DNA from: Ignavibacteria bacterium
GTDB lineage: Bacteria; Bacteroidota; Ignavibacteria; Tepidaquicellales; OLB5
Length of the DNA: 32,071 nucleotides
NCBI GenBank assembly: GCA_019912545.1
Contig: JAIOIK010000039.1
Location: forward strand, 1 to 32,071
Reading direction: 5' to 3'
Shown one piece after another: positions 8,859-19,182 of this stretch (position 1 is its first letter; each line of letters begins with the position of its first letter). Position numbers and translations under genes: made by a program. The notes beneath the pieces are model-generated. The model was not told the origin of the DNA. It saw only the letters and a list, made by a program, of their open reading frames with translations, and did not search any database.

Positions 8859-8879
8859 TTACTTAATAAAATTAAGTAA
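8859..8879. repeat. Perfect 9-bp inverted repeat before dnaN
   Basis: TTACTTAAT (8859-8867) and ATTAAGTAA (8871-8879) form a perfect AT-only-rich palindrome with a 3-nt spacer. A direct copy of AATTACTTAAT also occurs just upstream, at the end of the serA-like gene. No T-tract follows, so it is a poor terminator. It could be an operator for dnaN or chance in AT-rich DNA. No DnaA box (TTATCCACA-like) was seen nearby. Confidence 0.35.
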
Positions 8880-8913
8880 ATTAGTTAAATAAAGCAAATT
8901 TTGAGGAGGTTTA

Positions 8914-10089
8914 ATGAAGTTCACTGTCAAAAGTAATGAGCTAATCAGCGCAATAAATAAGGTAATTTCGGTTACTCCAACGCGCTCTACTTTGCCGATA
9001 TTGGGTAATTTATTCTTTAGCCTCGAAGGTAAAGAACTCACTATAATGGGTTCTGATCTTGAAGTTTATATTGAAGTAAAGATAAATGTTGACGGAAAAA
9101 GCGACGGTCAGGTTGCCGTGCCTGCCAAGAAGCTTGAGACACTTTTACAGAACCTTCCCGGTAAGGACCTAAGCTTTGATCTGCAAAGCGGTTTTAAGCT
9201 TATCATAAAGACAAAAGGAGGAAAGTGGACTATTACAGGCGAAGATCCCAATGACTACCCGATGCCGGCTGAGGTTGAAGATTCAGGTAAGATCGATATT
9301 GATGCAGGATTGCTGACAAGATATCTTTCCAAAGCTATTCATGCGGCAAGTACTGATGAGCTTAGACGCAGTATGAACGGCGTTTACTTTGAGATCAAAA
9401 AAAACGAGTTCAAAGTAGTTTCGACTGACGGGCACAGGCTTGTTAAGATAGTTAAAAGTGATTTTGATTACAGCGGTGAAAAGACAAATATGCTGGTACC
9501 TATCAAAACATGCCAGCAAATGACAAAACTATTCAAGGGCTCATCCAAATCTGCCTCAGATGATGAAAACTCCGATAGCGATACCGGCTCTGCCAATGAT
9601 GGAGGTAATGTTACGATTTATTTCAGCTATGAATTCTTAAAGTGTACTTTTGATAATATCTCGATAAACTCCAGGCTTATCGATGATACATTTCCTAATT
9701 ATGATTCAGTTATTCCTAATGATAATGAGAAGATACTCAAAGTTGCAAAGAACGACCTGATAGGCGCAGTAAAAAGGAGTATTATCATGTCAGACCAGGT
9801 TACCAACAAAACTTCCTTTAATATTGCTGAGAGCGAATTGAAAGTAAAAGCTGTTAATAATGAGTATGGTACAGATGCTGATGAAACCATTGATTGCTCA
9901 TTTACCGAAAATGATGAGTTTGAAATAGCCTTTAACGGTAAGTACTTGCTTGAAGCCATTCAGCACTTTGATAACGAGACCCTGCTGTTTGATTTCAGTA
10001 CTCCTCTAAAGGCCTCAATTATAAGGCCGTCCGATCCAAACGAAAATGAAGACCTGATGATGCTTGTTATGCCCGTTAGAAATATCTGA
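8914..10089 (+). CDS. dnaN: DNA polymerase III subunit beta (sliding clamp)
   Basis: The clamp encircles DNA and tethers polymerase III. The N-terminus (MKFTVKSNELISAINKV), TRSTLPILGNLFFSL near residue 29, the STDGHRLVKI segment near 168 and the C-terminal LLFDFSTPLKASIIRP and MMLVMPVR blocks are typical. At 391 aa it is about 20 residues longer than most clamps. The excess is a Ser/Asp/Gly-rich stretch at about residues 207-230, containing KSASDDENSDSDTG. A strong GAGGAGG Shine-Dalgarno lies at 8902-8908. It is followed two bases later by recF. Confidence 0.97.
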   Translation: MKFTVKSNELISAINKVISVTPTRSTLPILGNLFFSLEGKELTIMGSDLEVYIEVKINVDGKSDGQVAVPAKKLETLLQNLPGKDLSFDLQSGFKLIIKTKGGKWTITGEDPNDYPMPAEVEDSGKIDIDAGLLTRYLSKAIHAASTDELRRSMNGVYFEIKKNEFKVVSTDGHRLVKIVKSDFDYSGEKTNMLVPIKTCQQMTKLFKGSSKSASDDENSDSDTGSANDGGNVTIYFSYEFLKCTFDNISINSRLIDDTFPNYDSVIPNDNEKILKVAKNDLIGAVKRSIIMSDQVTNKTSFNIAESELKVKAVNNEYGTDADETIDCSFTENDEFEIAFNGKYLLEAIQHFDNETLLFDFSTPLKASIIRPSDPNENEDLMMLVMPVRNI

Positions 10090-10091
10090 CA

Positions 10092-11270
10092 ATGTTTCTT
10101 GAAAATCTCAGTTTAGAAAATTTCAAAAATTACAGCAGCAGTTCTTTCTCATTCAGCCCGAAGCTGAATTTCATCTACGGTGAAAACGGCAACGGAAAGA
10201 CCAATATCCTTGAAGCAATATCGATGCTATGCTATACACGCAGTTTCCTTCTTAATTCTGATAATGACTGCGTAAAATACGGAAACAATAACTTCAATAT
10301 TAAAGGCGAATTTACAAGCGGCATCAATATTAACAGTACTCTCAGGTATTCATACAATAAGGATACAGCATCAAAGAGTCTGCTTTACGGGAACGATAAA
10401 GTAACGAGGCTTAACGAATTCATAGGATCTTTCCCGCTTATCGTACTTTCTCCGGGTGACTTAAAGCTTTCAATGGGCACACCGCTTGATAAGCGCAGGA
10501 ATTTTGATCTGTTGATTTCTCAGGTCAGCAGGCTTTATTTTGATGATCTGAAAAGTTATACCAAGGTAATTAAACAGAAGAATTCTCTTTTAAAAGAGAA
10601 CCTAGTTAACCGTAAGTATTCCTCTAAAGACCTTAAAAATATGCTTGGCCTGTGGAATGAAGAGCTTGTTAGTTTCGGAATAAAGATTCTTTTGAGAAGG
10701 CTTGATTTCATCGAAGAGTTCAGGTCATATCAGGCAGAGTGTTTTAACAGGATTGCCGGCAGCAGTTATCTCCCTGTAATAAATTATGAAAGTGATATCA
10801 ATACCGATTCAGATAATTTAGGTATAGATGCGCTTAGGAGATCTTATTCAGAGTTACTGGAAAGTAAAATGGATACAGAGATCAAAAGGGGAATCTCTCT
10901 TGCCGGGCCGCACAGGGATAATTATATCTTTCTGATGGAAAAAAACGGTGATTTGTTTGATATGAGAACTTTTGCTTCACAGGGAGAGCATAAGACATTT
11001 GTTGTTTCTTTGAAACTGGCAGAATTTGGTTTTATAAAAGATAATATTGCAAATTCCAATATTGGTGACCCAATTTTACTGCTCGATGATATTTTCAGTG
11101 AGCTTGATAAGGGCCGCATTAAAAAGATCAGCTCGCTGATAACAGGTTTTAACCAGGTTTTTTTGACAACTACAGATAAGGAATATATGGATACTTTAAG
11201 GGAAGATTTTGATGAGATATCTGCTTATCACATAACTAAAGAGCTGCCATCACTTGTCAATCAATTATAA
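10092..11270 (+). CDS. recF: DNA replication and repair protein RecF
   Basis: SMC-like ABC ATPase that helps load RecA at single-strand gaps and DNA ends with RecO and RecR. It has a Walker A motif GENGNGKT near residue 33, a FASQGEHK signature region near residue 297 and a Walker B LLLDDIFSELD near residue 330. The 392-aa length is slightly above the usual 360-370. ATG at 10092 is two bases after the dnaN stop, and the 3' end overlaps the next gene by 17 bases, consistent with one operon. Confidence 0.95.
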   Translation: MFLENLSLENFKNYSSSSFSFSPKLNFIYGENGNGKTNILEAISMLCYTRSFLLNSDNDCVKYGNNNFNIKGEFTSGININSTLRYSYNKDTASKSLLYGNDKVTRLNEFIGSFPLIVLSPGDLKLSMGTPLDKRRNFDLLISQVSRLYFDDLKSYTKVIKQKNSLLKENLVNRKYSSKDLKNMLGLWNEELVSFGIKILLRRLDFIEEFRSYQAECFNRIAGSSYLPVINYESDINTDSDNLGIDALRRSYSELLESKMDTEIKRGISLAGPHRDNYIFLMEKNGDLFDMRTFASQGEHKTFVVSLKLAEFGFIKDNIANSNIGDPILLLDDIFSELDKGRIKKISSLITGFNQVFLTTTDKEYMDTLREDFDEISAYHITKELPSLVNQL

Positions 11271-11553
11271 AGTACATAAAAAAAAACCATCTGCCCTTAA
11301 TGAAGAGATAGGTCAGCTGCTTGGCAAGCTTAAAGAGATCAAGAAAGATAAGTATTCTTTCTGGCATAACGCAGTTGGCGAGACAATTTCTAAAATTGCA
11401 GTTCCAACATACAAAAAAAAGGATATTCTGTTCGTTAAGGTTCATGACTCCGTTTGGAGGTTTGAGTTAACAAGAAGGAAATGCGAACTGCTTGAAAATA
11501 TCAACAACAATCTGAATACTGAAAATAAACTAAAAGATATAATTTTTAAATAA
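11254..11553 (+). CDS. dciA: DUF721/DciA-family protein (putative replicative helicase loader/operator)
   Basis: The 99-aa basic protein matches the DUF721 domain pattern: FWHNAVGETISKIAVPTY near residues 36-53, then KKDILFVKVHDSVWRFEL and a C-terminal LLENINNNL helix. Proteins of this family (DciA) are regarded as the ancestral partner of the DnaB helicase in bacteria that lack DnaC/DnaI. The start is TTG at 11254, within the recF 3' end; the stop directly abuts the gyrB ATG. Position between recF and gyrB matches the DUF721 gene of actinobacteria. Confidence 0.85.
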   Translation: MSINYKVHKKKPSALNEEIGQLLGKLKEIKKDKYSFWHNAVGETISKIAVPTYKKKDILFVKVHDSVWRFELTRRKCELLENINNNLNTENKLKDIIFK

Positions 11554-13593
<2,040 letters not shown>

Positions 13594-13596
13594 TAA

Positions 13597-14277
13597 TTGC
13601 TGAAAACTATATTTTCATTATTAATTCTCGCTCTGTTTATTTCAGGGATAAATTCCCAAACCGTAAAGAAGAATAAGAAACAGATTTCTCTTTATGCCGG
13701 AATGGGAGTTGATTACGGTATTACACCTGATTTCAACGATTACCTTGTTGCTGCAATACCTTATAGTACAGGTGATAGTATCAGGTCGTTTAATGCAGGG
13801 ATAGAGTTTTTTGGGGGATTTGAATATGAGCTTTCAAAAACTATTTCTGCAAAGCTGGATTATTCATATTTCATCAGGAGCTTAAGCTACACATACTCTC
13901 CAGCAATTTTTGATTATACTATAAACAGCCACCAGCCGTATTTGTTTGTTAACTACCTGATTAAAAAAGATCATTTTGTTTTTAAATTCGGGCTTGGGGC
14001 AGGTTATCATTTCCAGAATCTGGATAACAAAGTAAATAACAGTACAACTATCAGTTACACATCCGGCGGTCCTTCTATAAGGGGAGAAGTGTCATTTATG
14101 CCAATGCTTTCAAAAGGATTCTACGGATATATCAGCGGCTTTGCATTTGGTAATTTTTACGGGAAACTGAAAGATAAGGACGGAAATTCTCTTAAAGCGC
14201 CAAACTCTTCTGTTGAAGCTACTCTAAAAGGTTATGGTATCGGCGCAAGGCTTGGTTTTTTGGTAAATCTTAATTGA
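13597..14277 (+). CDS. Predicted outer-membrane beta-barrel protein
   Basis: The 226-aa protein has a signal peptide (MLKTIFSLLILALFISGINSQ) and then alternating aromatic/polar strands ending in a C-terminal GIGARLGFLVNLN, a pattern typical of small eight-stranded barrels. The glycine-rich FKFGLGAGYHF and short KDKDGN-like turns support this. No specific function can be assigned. The start is TTG at 13597, three bases after gyrB, and uppP follows after seven bases, so it may be cotranscribed with both. Confidence 0.75.
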   Translation: MLKTIFSLLILALFISGINSQTVKKNKKQISLYAGMGVDYGITPDFNDYLVAAIPYSTGDSIRSFNAGIEFFGGFEYELSKTISAKLDYSYFIRSLSYTYSPAIFDYTINSHQPYLFVNYLIKKDHFVFKFGLGAGYHFQNLDNKVNNSTTISYTSGGPSIRGEVSFMPMLSKGFYGYISGFAFGNFYGKLKDKDGNSLKAPNSSVEATLKGYGIGARLGFLVNLN

Positions 14278-14284
14278 TCTTTTT

Positions 14285-15112
14285 TTGGAAGAGATAGTTA
14301 AAGCTATAATTTTGGGTATTGTGCAGGGATTGACTGAATTCCTCCCGATCAGCAGTACTGCACATCTGCGTATCATTCCTTCATTTTTCGGCTGGGGTGA
14401 TATAGGCGCATCATATACTGCTGTTATACAGGTTGGTACAATGATTGCCATAATAATATATTTTTGGAAAGACCTTACCAAAATGACCATCTCCTTTCTT
14501 AAGAGCATTGCCACAAGAGATTTTAAGAGCAATGAAACAAAGCTGTTCATAATGATCTCAATTGGAACGATACCTATCGTAATTTTCGGGTTTCTTTTGA
14601 AAGACTTCATAAGGCATGAATTCAGAAGCATGTATGTAATGGCAGGAAGTTTGATATTCTTTTCAATTATTCTTTATATTGCAGATAGATTTACCAAGAA
14701 AATCCTTACAATTGATAAACTTACCTTAAAGGATGGCATTTTTGTTGGATTTTTTCAGGCGCTTGCTTTAATACCGGGAGCGTCAAGATCAGGTTCAACC
14801 ATATCCGGTTCATTTTTCAGGCATATGACACGGGAAGATGCCGCAAGATTCTCATTCCTTCTCAGTATTCCGGCCGTACTCTTAAGCGGAATATATGAGC
14901 TTTTTTCTCAGCGTGCAACATTGCTCAGCGGCGAGTCTGCAATATTAAGCCTGATAATTGCAACAATTGTCTCCGGAATTGTAGGATACTGGTCAATTTG
15001 GTTTTTGCTGTCTTTTATCAAGAAGCATTCCCTGTTTGTATTTGTGATTTACAGGATAGCTTTCGGAGCTTTAATAATAATATTATTATCAACAAAAATA
15101 ATCTCTAACTAG
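14285..15112 (+). CDS. uppP: Undecaprenyl-diphosphate phosphatase (UppP/BacA)
   Basis: Integral membrane phosphatase that recycles undecaprenyl pyrophosphate for peptidoglycan and other envelope polymers. Both family motifs are present: [18 protein letters not shown] at the N-terminus and [17 protein letters not shown] near residue 160, followed by [14 protein letters not shown]. The 275-aa length and multiple hydrophobic segments fit. The start is TTG at 14285 ([15 protein letters not shown]), preceded by a T-rich run without a strong Shine-Dalgarno sequence. Confidence 0.95.
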   Translation: MEEIVKAIILGIVQGLTEFLPISSTAHLRIIPSFFGWGDIGASYTAVIQVGTMIAIIIYFWKDLTKMTISFLKSIATRDFKSNETKLFIMISIGTIPIVIFGFLLKDFIRHEFRSMYVMAGSLIFFSIILYIADRFTKKILTIDKLTLKDGIFVGFFQALALIPGASRSGSTISGSFFRHMTREDAARFSFLLSIPAVLLSGIYELFSQRATLLSGESAILSLIIATIVSGIVGYWSIWFLLSFIKKHSLFVFVIYRIAFGALIIILLSTKIISN

Positions 15113-15128
15113 AAAGGGAATTAACATT

Positions 15129-15848
15129 ATGAAGTTAACTGCATTAAGGTTAACGGTATTAGCCGTACTCACTTTGAGCTTTTTCGCTTTTGTATGCGGT
15201 GATAGCAAGAACGAAACAACTGATGTGAAAAAAGACAATACAACACAGACTCAGAACCAAACAAATCAAAATACAACAAATAAAATGCAGGATACAAATA
15301 AGCCAAAAACTGATTCGGTAAAAGCAGATGACAAAACCGACAGCAAGGATTCAAAAGGATCAAACAATGTAGTGATTAAGACAAGCATGGGTAATATTGA
15401 GATCGAGCTGTTTGAAAAGGAAGCTCCTCTTCACGTTGCTAACTTTAAGAAACTTGTGAATTCAGGTTTTTATGATAATACTACGTTTCACAGGGTAATT
15501 CCCGGATTCATGATTCAAGGCGGTGACCCCAATTCTAAAGATAGCGATAGGTCAAACGATGGTCAGGGCGGCCCTGGTTATACAATACCGGCAGAAATAA
15601 AAGCAAAACACGAAAAAGGATCGCTTGCAGGTGCAAGGCTTGGAGATCAGGTAAATCCTAAAAAGGAATCCAGCGGAAGCCAGTTCTACATTGTTACAGG
15701 CGAAGCTTCGCATCTTGACGGTCAATATACTGTGTATGGAAAAGTCACCAAGGGTATGGATATTGCATTAAAAATTGAAAATGTCAAAAAAGATGCAGCC
15801 GACAATCCAATAGATAAAGTTGTTATAGAAAAAGTTTCATTTAAATAG
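15129..15848 (+). CDS. Exported cyclophilin-type peptidyl-prolyl cis-trans isomerase
   Basis: Cyclophilin that catalyses proline isomerisation, probably in the periplasm. Residues 1 to about 24 form a signal peptide ending near a cysteine (FAFVCGDS), which suggests a lipoprotein although the lipobox is not ideal. A low-complexity Thr/Asn/Gln/Lys/Asp linker covers about residues 27-75. The cyclophilin domain follows with [35 protein letters not shown] and [23 protein letters not shown] blocks. The Arg of FHRVIPGF and the Gln of FMIQGGD are kept. ATG 15129 has a purine-rich AAAGGGA upstream. Confidence 0.92.
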   Translation: MKLTALRLTVLAVLTLSFFAFVCGDSKNETTDVKKDNTTQTQNQTNQNTTNKMQDTNKPKTDSVKADDKTDSKDSKGSNNVVIKTSMGNIEIELFEKEAPLHVANFKKLVNSGFYDNTTFHRVIPGFMIQGGDPNSKDSDRSNDGQGGPGYTIPAEIKAKHEKGSLAGARLGDQVNPKKESSGSQFYIVTGEASHLDGQYTVYGKVTKGMDIALKIENVKKDAADNPIDKVVIEKVSFK

Positions 15849-15854
15849 TCATAC

Positions 15855-16850
15855 ATGAAAACATTCCTCGACTTTCAGACTGAAGTTAATGCCGGCAAGG
15901 TTGGGAATGTTTATTTTGTTGCTGCAAGTGATGGCTATTTTGTTCAAAAAGCAAGTGAGTTGTTAAGGGAAAAGTTATTCGGTTCTTCAGAGAGCAGGGA
16001 TAACTTTTTTCTTAGGTATGCAGATGATACTCTCCTTAATGAACTATTCGACCTGTGCTCAAATTTTGCGAGCCTGTTTTCTTCACAAAAGATAATTATC
16101 TTAAAAAAATGTGAAAAGTATTCACGCAAACTAAGCGAACTCAGGGAGTTTGTCAAAAAACCGGAAGCTGATACTTATCTTATGTTGGTTTTTGATAAAG
16201 AGTATATATTAGAAAAAAAGCTTGACAAAGAAATTGATTTTTATGATTTTTCCGAGCTTCCTCAAAGAACTCTGTATGAATGGGTCAGAAAAGAATTTGA
16301 AAACAGGCACATGCAGATAAAAAATGATGCTTTGGAACTGCTCATTACAAGCGTTCCTTCCTCTTTTGATCTTTTAATATCAGAAATTGAGAAAATTTCA
16401 AATTATGATTTCTCCGCCTCAGAGCCTGTAATTACCAAAGAACTTATACTTCAGTTTACAGGGTATGATAAAGAATACTCTCCTGATGAGCTGATTTACA
16501 GTATTGTTAAAAAGGACCGTAAAAAAGCATACACTATTATTGATAATTTACTGAATTCTAAAGGTTTGAATGAGATTTACCTTCTTTCTATCATCAGTAA
16601 TTACTATATGGACCTGATTTCTTTCAAATCCAAAGGATTGGATGCTATGGATACACGGCTGTTGTATCAGAAATATAGACTTTGGGGAGACAGAGTTAAA
16701 TTTGCAAAAAACTACCATAAATTAATAAATATTCAAAGTTTAGAACAGTCATTCGAGAAGATTTTGAATACAGATAAGAAATTAAAGACATCTATGCTTG
16801 ATTCCAAGATACTTATGACATCCCTTGTAGAAGAGCTTATAAATGCCTAA
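15855..16850 (+). CDS. holA: DNA polymerase III subunit delta
   Basis: Delta is the clamp-loader subunit that opens the beta clamp. The 331-aa protein has the expected divergent layout: an N-terminal domain with VYFVAASDGYFVQKASELLR and LFSSQKIIILKKCEKYSRKL, a central KEYSPDELIYSIVKKDRKKA region and a C-terminal helical collar domain (LLYQKYRLWGDRVKFAKNY). It lacks a functional-looking Walker A, which is normal for delta. ATG 15855 is six bases after the cyclophilin gene. The family is variable, so the call rests on overall pattern and length. Confidence 0.85.
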   Translation: MKTFLDFQTEVNAGKVGNVYFVAASDGYFVQKASELLREKLFGSSESRDNFFLRYADDTLLNELFDLCSNFASLFSSQKIIILKKCEKYSRKLSELREFVKKPEADTYLMLVFDKEYILEKKLDKEIDFYDFSELPQRTLYEWVRKEFENRHMQIKNDALELLITSVPSSFDLLISEIEKISNYDFSASEPVITKELILQFTGYDKEYSPDELIYSIVKKDRKKAYTIIDNLLNSKGLNEIYLLSIISNYYMDLISFKSKGLDAMDTRLLYQKYRLWGDRVKFAKNYHKLINIQSLEQSFEKILNTDKKLKTSMLDSKILMTSLVEELINA

Positions 16851-16862
16851 ATTTTGCAAAGT

Positions 16863-16890
16863 GGAACAAAAAACAGGATTTTTAGTTAAA
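16863..16890 (+). promoter_or_regulatory. Possible ECF-type promoter upstream of the sigma factor gene
   Basis: GGAAC at 16863-16867 resembles the -35 element used by many ECF sigma factors. A T-rich stretch about 16 nt further on could hold the -10 region. This is compatible with autoregulation of the downstream sigma gene, but the match is short and the -10 is not distinctive. Confidence 0.25.
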
Positions 16891-16904
16891 TTAATAGGAT
16901 ACAA

Positions 16905-17507
16905 ATGATGCCTTCGAAAGAGGGGGTTAAAGTACAGAAGCGAACCGATGAAGAACTGATATTCAGTTTTCAACAGGGGAGCGTTGAGGCTTACAACGAA
17001 ATTGTATCCCGTTATAAAGACAGGCTGACAAATTTTGTCTATCGCTATGTTGGAAACTATGATGAGTGTGATGATATTGTGCAGGATACGTTTGTGAAGG
17101 TTTACGTTTCGAAGCATTTGTACAAAGAAATCGCGAAGTTTTCAACTTGGATCTACACAATTGCGATAAACCTGGCTAAGACGAAGCTGGCAAAACAGCA
17201 GAAGTATAAAACATTCTCGATCAGTGATGTTTATGACGATGAAAACAAAGATTTTGATATACGTGATGAAGCGTTTACGCCTGATATTGATGCAAATGAT
17301 AAGTATTTAAACATGCATATACAAAAAGCTCTCAATTCAATTAACGAAAATTACAGGGAGCTTATTATTTTAAGAGATATAGAAGATTATTCTTATGAAG
17401 AAATTGTTGAAATGACCGGTCTCCCTATGGGAACGGTTAAGAGCAGGATTAACAGGGGACGCGAGAAGCTGCAGGAACTGCTTAAAGATATTTACAAAGA
17501 AGGATGA
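16905..17507 (+). CDS. ECF-family (sigma-70 region 2/4) RNA polymerase sigma factor
   Basis: Extracytoplasmic-function sigma factor of 200 aa. Region 2 spans about residues 25-95 (YKDRLTNFVYRYVGNYDECDD, then IVQDTFVKVY and FSTWIYTIAINLAKTKL) and region 4 about 140-195 (YRELIILRDIEDYSYEEIVE, then MTGLPMGTVKSRINRGREKL). ATG 16905 is preceded by AGGAT at 16896-16900. A second in-frame ATG follows three bases later. The downstream gene, 6 bases on, encodes a membrane-anchored protein that is likely its anti-sigma partner. Confidence 0.92.
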   Translation: MMPSKEGVKVQKRTDEELIFSFQQGSVEAYNEIVSRYKDRLTNFVYRYVGNYDECDDIVQDTFVKVYVSKHLYKEIAKFSTWIYTIAINLAKTKLAKQQKYKTFSISDVYDDENKDFDIRDEAFTPDIDANDKYLNMHIQKALNSINENYRELIILRDIEDYSYEEIVEMTGLPMGTVKSRINRGREKLQELLKDIYKEG

Positions 17508-17513
17508 AGCAAT

Positions 17514-18437
17514 ATGATCAATGAAGACGAAAAATATACTTCTTTAAGAAAAACTCTGGGTTCACTGCCTAAGATCAAAGCTAAAAATGACTTTGAAGGG
17601 AGGCTGTTGCAGAGAATTAAGGAAACTGAACAAGGCATTGTTCACGTTACTGTGAAACCAAAGAAGGATTCGGTTTTTGCAGGATGGCTATCGAATCTTT
17701 TCAGGCCTTCGCTTGTGCCGGCACTTGGCTTAACCATGGTGCTGCTTATTACTATTATAGTTTATTTTGCTTTTTTCAATAAGATGAATGATACTGCTTC
17801 GACCGATAGCAGGCAATATGTCGGTTCAACTAACCAGGGCGATCTGATCATCTATGTTAAAGGTGAACACGGCGATACTTCGATCAGCAATAATTACCCT
17901 AAGGAGTACAGCGCAGTTGACCAGGTTGAAAGAGGCAAGGATTATATGGCTCCTACCGAGAGCCCTACTGATTACTTTGCAAGACCCGAGGTAATACAGC
18001 CCTCAGACGGGTTGATCAAACCGGATAGAGTCAGTGAAGAGCAGAAGATCGAAATGCAGCGAACCGTTGATAAAGATTCCAAGGGAGTAGATACTAAGTC
18101 TGAAAGGAAATCCGATGATGTTATTATGAAGAAGGAATCAAAAAAAGAGGCGTATCCAAAAGGCGAAATAAAATCAGAAACGGACGAAAGTCCATTCAAT
18201 ATTCGCGACGAAAAGAAAAACAGCAAAAAGAAAGTAGAAGATAACATTCAGCAGGAAGAAAAGGAAAATCTTAAAGCTGAAGAGCCTGTCAAAGATACCG
18301 GTCAGAAGGAAAAGACTGAGAAAGATTCAAGCAAGCTTGGAAAGTCTGTAAAGGATTCTGTAAAAACAAAAGCTCCAACCATTAATAACGATTCAGAAGA
18401 AAATCAGAAGATCGAGCCTCAAATTGAACAAAAATAA
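17514..18437 (+). CDS. Membrane-anchored protein, putative anti-sigma factor
   Basis: The 307-aa protein has a soluble N-terminus of about 70 residues (with RKTLGSLPKIKAKNDFEGRL), one membrane segment at about 72-92 (LVPALGLTMVLLITIIVYFA) and a long, highly charged C-terminal part rich in Lys, Glu, Ser and Asp. That layout and its position 6 bases behind an ECF sigma gene suggest an anti-sigma regulator with an extracytoplasmic tail. No zinc-binding His-Cys-Cys motif is present, and the sensor half looks disordered. The function is inferred from context. Confidence 0.6.
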   Translation: MINEDEKYTSLRKTLGSLPKIKAKNDFEGRLLQRIKETEQGIVHVTVKPKKDSVFAGWLSNLFRPSLVPALGLTMVLLITIIVYFAFFNKMNDTASTDSRQYVGSTNQGDLIIYVKGEHGDTSISNNYPKEYSAVDQVERGKDYMAPTESPTDYFARPEVIQPSDGLIKPDRVSEEQKIEMQRTVDKDSKGVDTKSERKSDDVIMKKESKKEAYPKGEIKSETDESPFNIRDEKKNSKKKVEDNIQQEEKENLKAEEPVKDTGQKEKTEKDSSKLGKSVKDSVKTKAPTINNDSEENQKIEPQIEQK

Positions 18438-18479
18438 AAGGGGTATATTTCAGGGCACTCTGCCGGAAACAACCCCTTT
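18437..18479. terminator. Hairpin between convergent genes, likely bidirectional terminator
   Basis: AAAGGGGT (18437-18444) pairs with ACCCCTTT (18472-18479), and an inner GGCA-CTC-TGCC hairpin with a TTTC/GAAA extension sits in the loop. The structure lies between the sigma/anti-sigma operon on the plus strand and clpP on the minus strand, where a two-way terminator is expected. The T-tracts are short, which lowers confidence. Confidence 0.5.
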
Positions 18480-18497
18480 AAATTAATCAAAAACTAG

Positions 18498-19157
18498 TTA
18501 CTTTTTCTCAATAATCCTTTTCTCAAGAATATTATCTATCAATCCGTATTCTTTGGCTTCCTCAGCTGACATAAAGTTATCCCTGTCGCAATCTCTCTTT
18601 ATAGTCTCGAAATCTTTGCCGGTATGTTTAACCAGTATATTGTAAATGGTGTCGCGTGTTTTTATCATTTCCTTTGTATATATCTCAATATCGGTTGCCT
18701 GTCCCTGAGTTCCGCCAAGCGGCTGGTGGATCATGATCTTCGAATTCGGAAGCGATGTCCGCTTGCCTTTTTCACCGCCTGTAAGCAGCACGGCGCCCAT
18801 TGATGCAGCCATACCTGTACAAATTGTAGCCACATGGGGTTTTATGTACTGCATGGTGTCATAAATTGCAAGTCCGGCTGATACACTGCCGCCGGGTGAG
18901 TTAATATAAACCATAACATCCTTATCAGCATCCTCAGATTCAAGAAATAAAAGCTGTGCAATAACAAGGCTTGCAGTATGGTCATCAACAGGAAAGCCGA
19001 GGAATATAATTCTTTCCCTCAGAAGGCGTGAATATATATCCATGCCTCTTTCTCCCCGGGCAGTTTGCTCAACAACCATTGGCACTAACTGGGCAGAAAT
19101 GTTTAAATTTCTTTCAATCTCGGCTTTATTGCCGGAGATTATTTTGTGGTAATCCAT
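18498..19157 (-). CDS. clpP: ATP-dependent Clp protease proteolytic subunit ClpP
   Basis: Serine protease chamber that degrades proteins delivered by Clp ATPases. The catalytic Ser119 in [13 protein letters not shown] and His144 in [14 protein letters not shown] are present, and the Asp lies in the [15 protein letters not shown] segment. The core begins at [20 protein letters not shown], so about 23 residues precede it and may be a propeptide. Length 219 aa. It follows tig on the minus strand with a 25-base gap that holds an AAGGGA Shine-Dalgarno. No clpX follows. Confidence 0.97.
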   Translation of the reverse strand: MDYHKIISGNKAEIERNLNISAQLVPMVVEQTARGERGMDIYSRLLRERIIFLGFPVDDHTASLVIAQLLFLESEDADKDVMVYINSPGGSVSAGLAIYDTMQYIKPHVATICTGMAASMGAVLLTGGEKGKRTSLPNSKIMIHQPLGGTQGQATDIEIYTKEMIKTRDTIYNILVKHTGKDFETIKRDCDRDNFMSAEEAKEYGLIDNILEKRIIEKK

Positions 19158-19182
19158 TAATTTCCCTTATTTATTTAAAAAA

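Noticed and set aside
8859-8879. Replication origin at the dnaN upstream region
   Set aside because: Only a short AT palindrome is present; no DnaA boxes, no dnaA gene, and the gap is just 56 bases.
14280-14286. T-tract terminator after the barrel gene
   Set aside because: There is a run of T residues but no GC-rich stem before it, and the run overlaps the uppP start.
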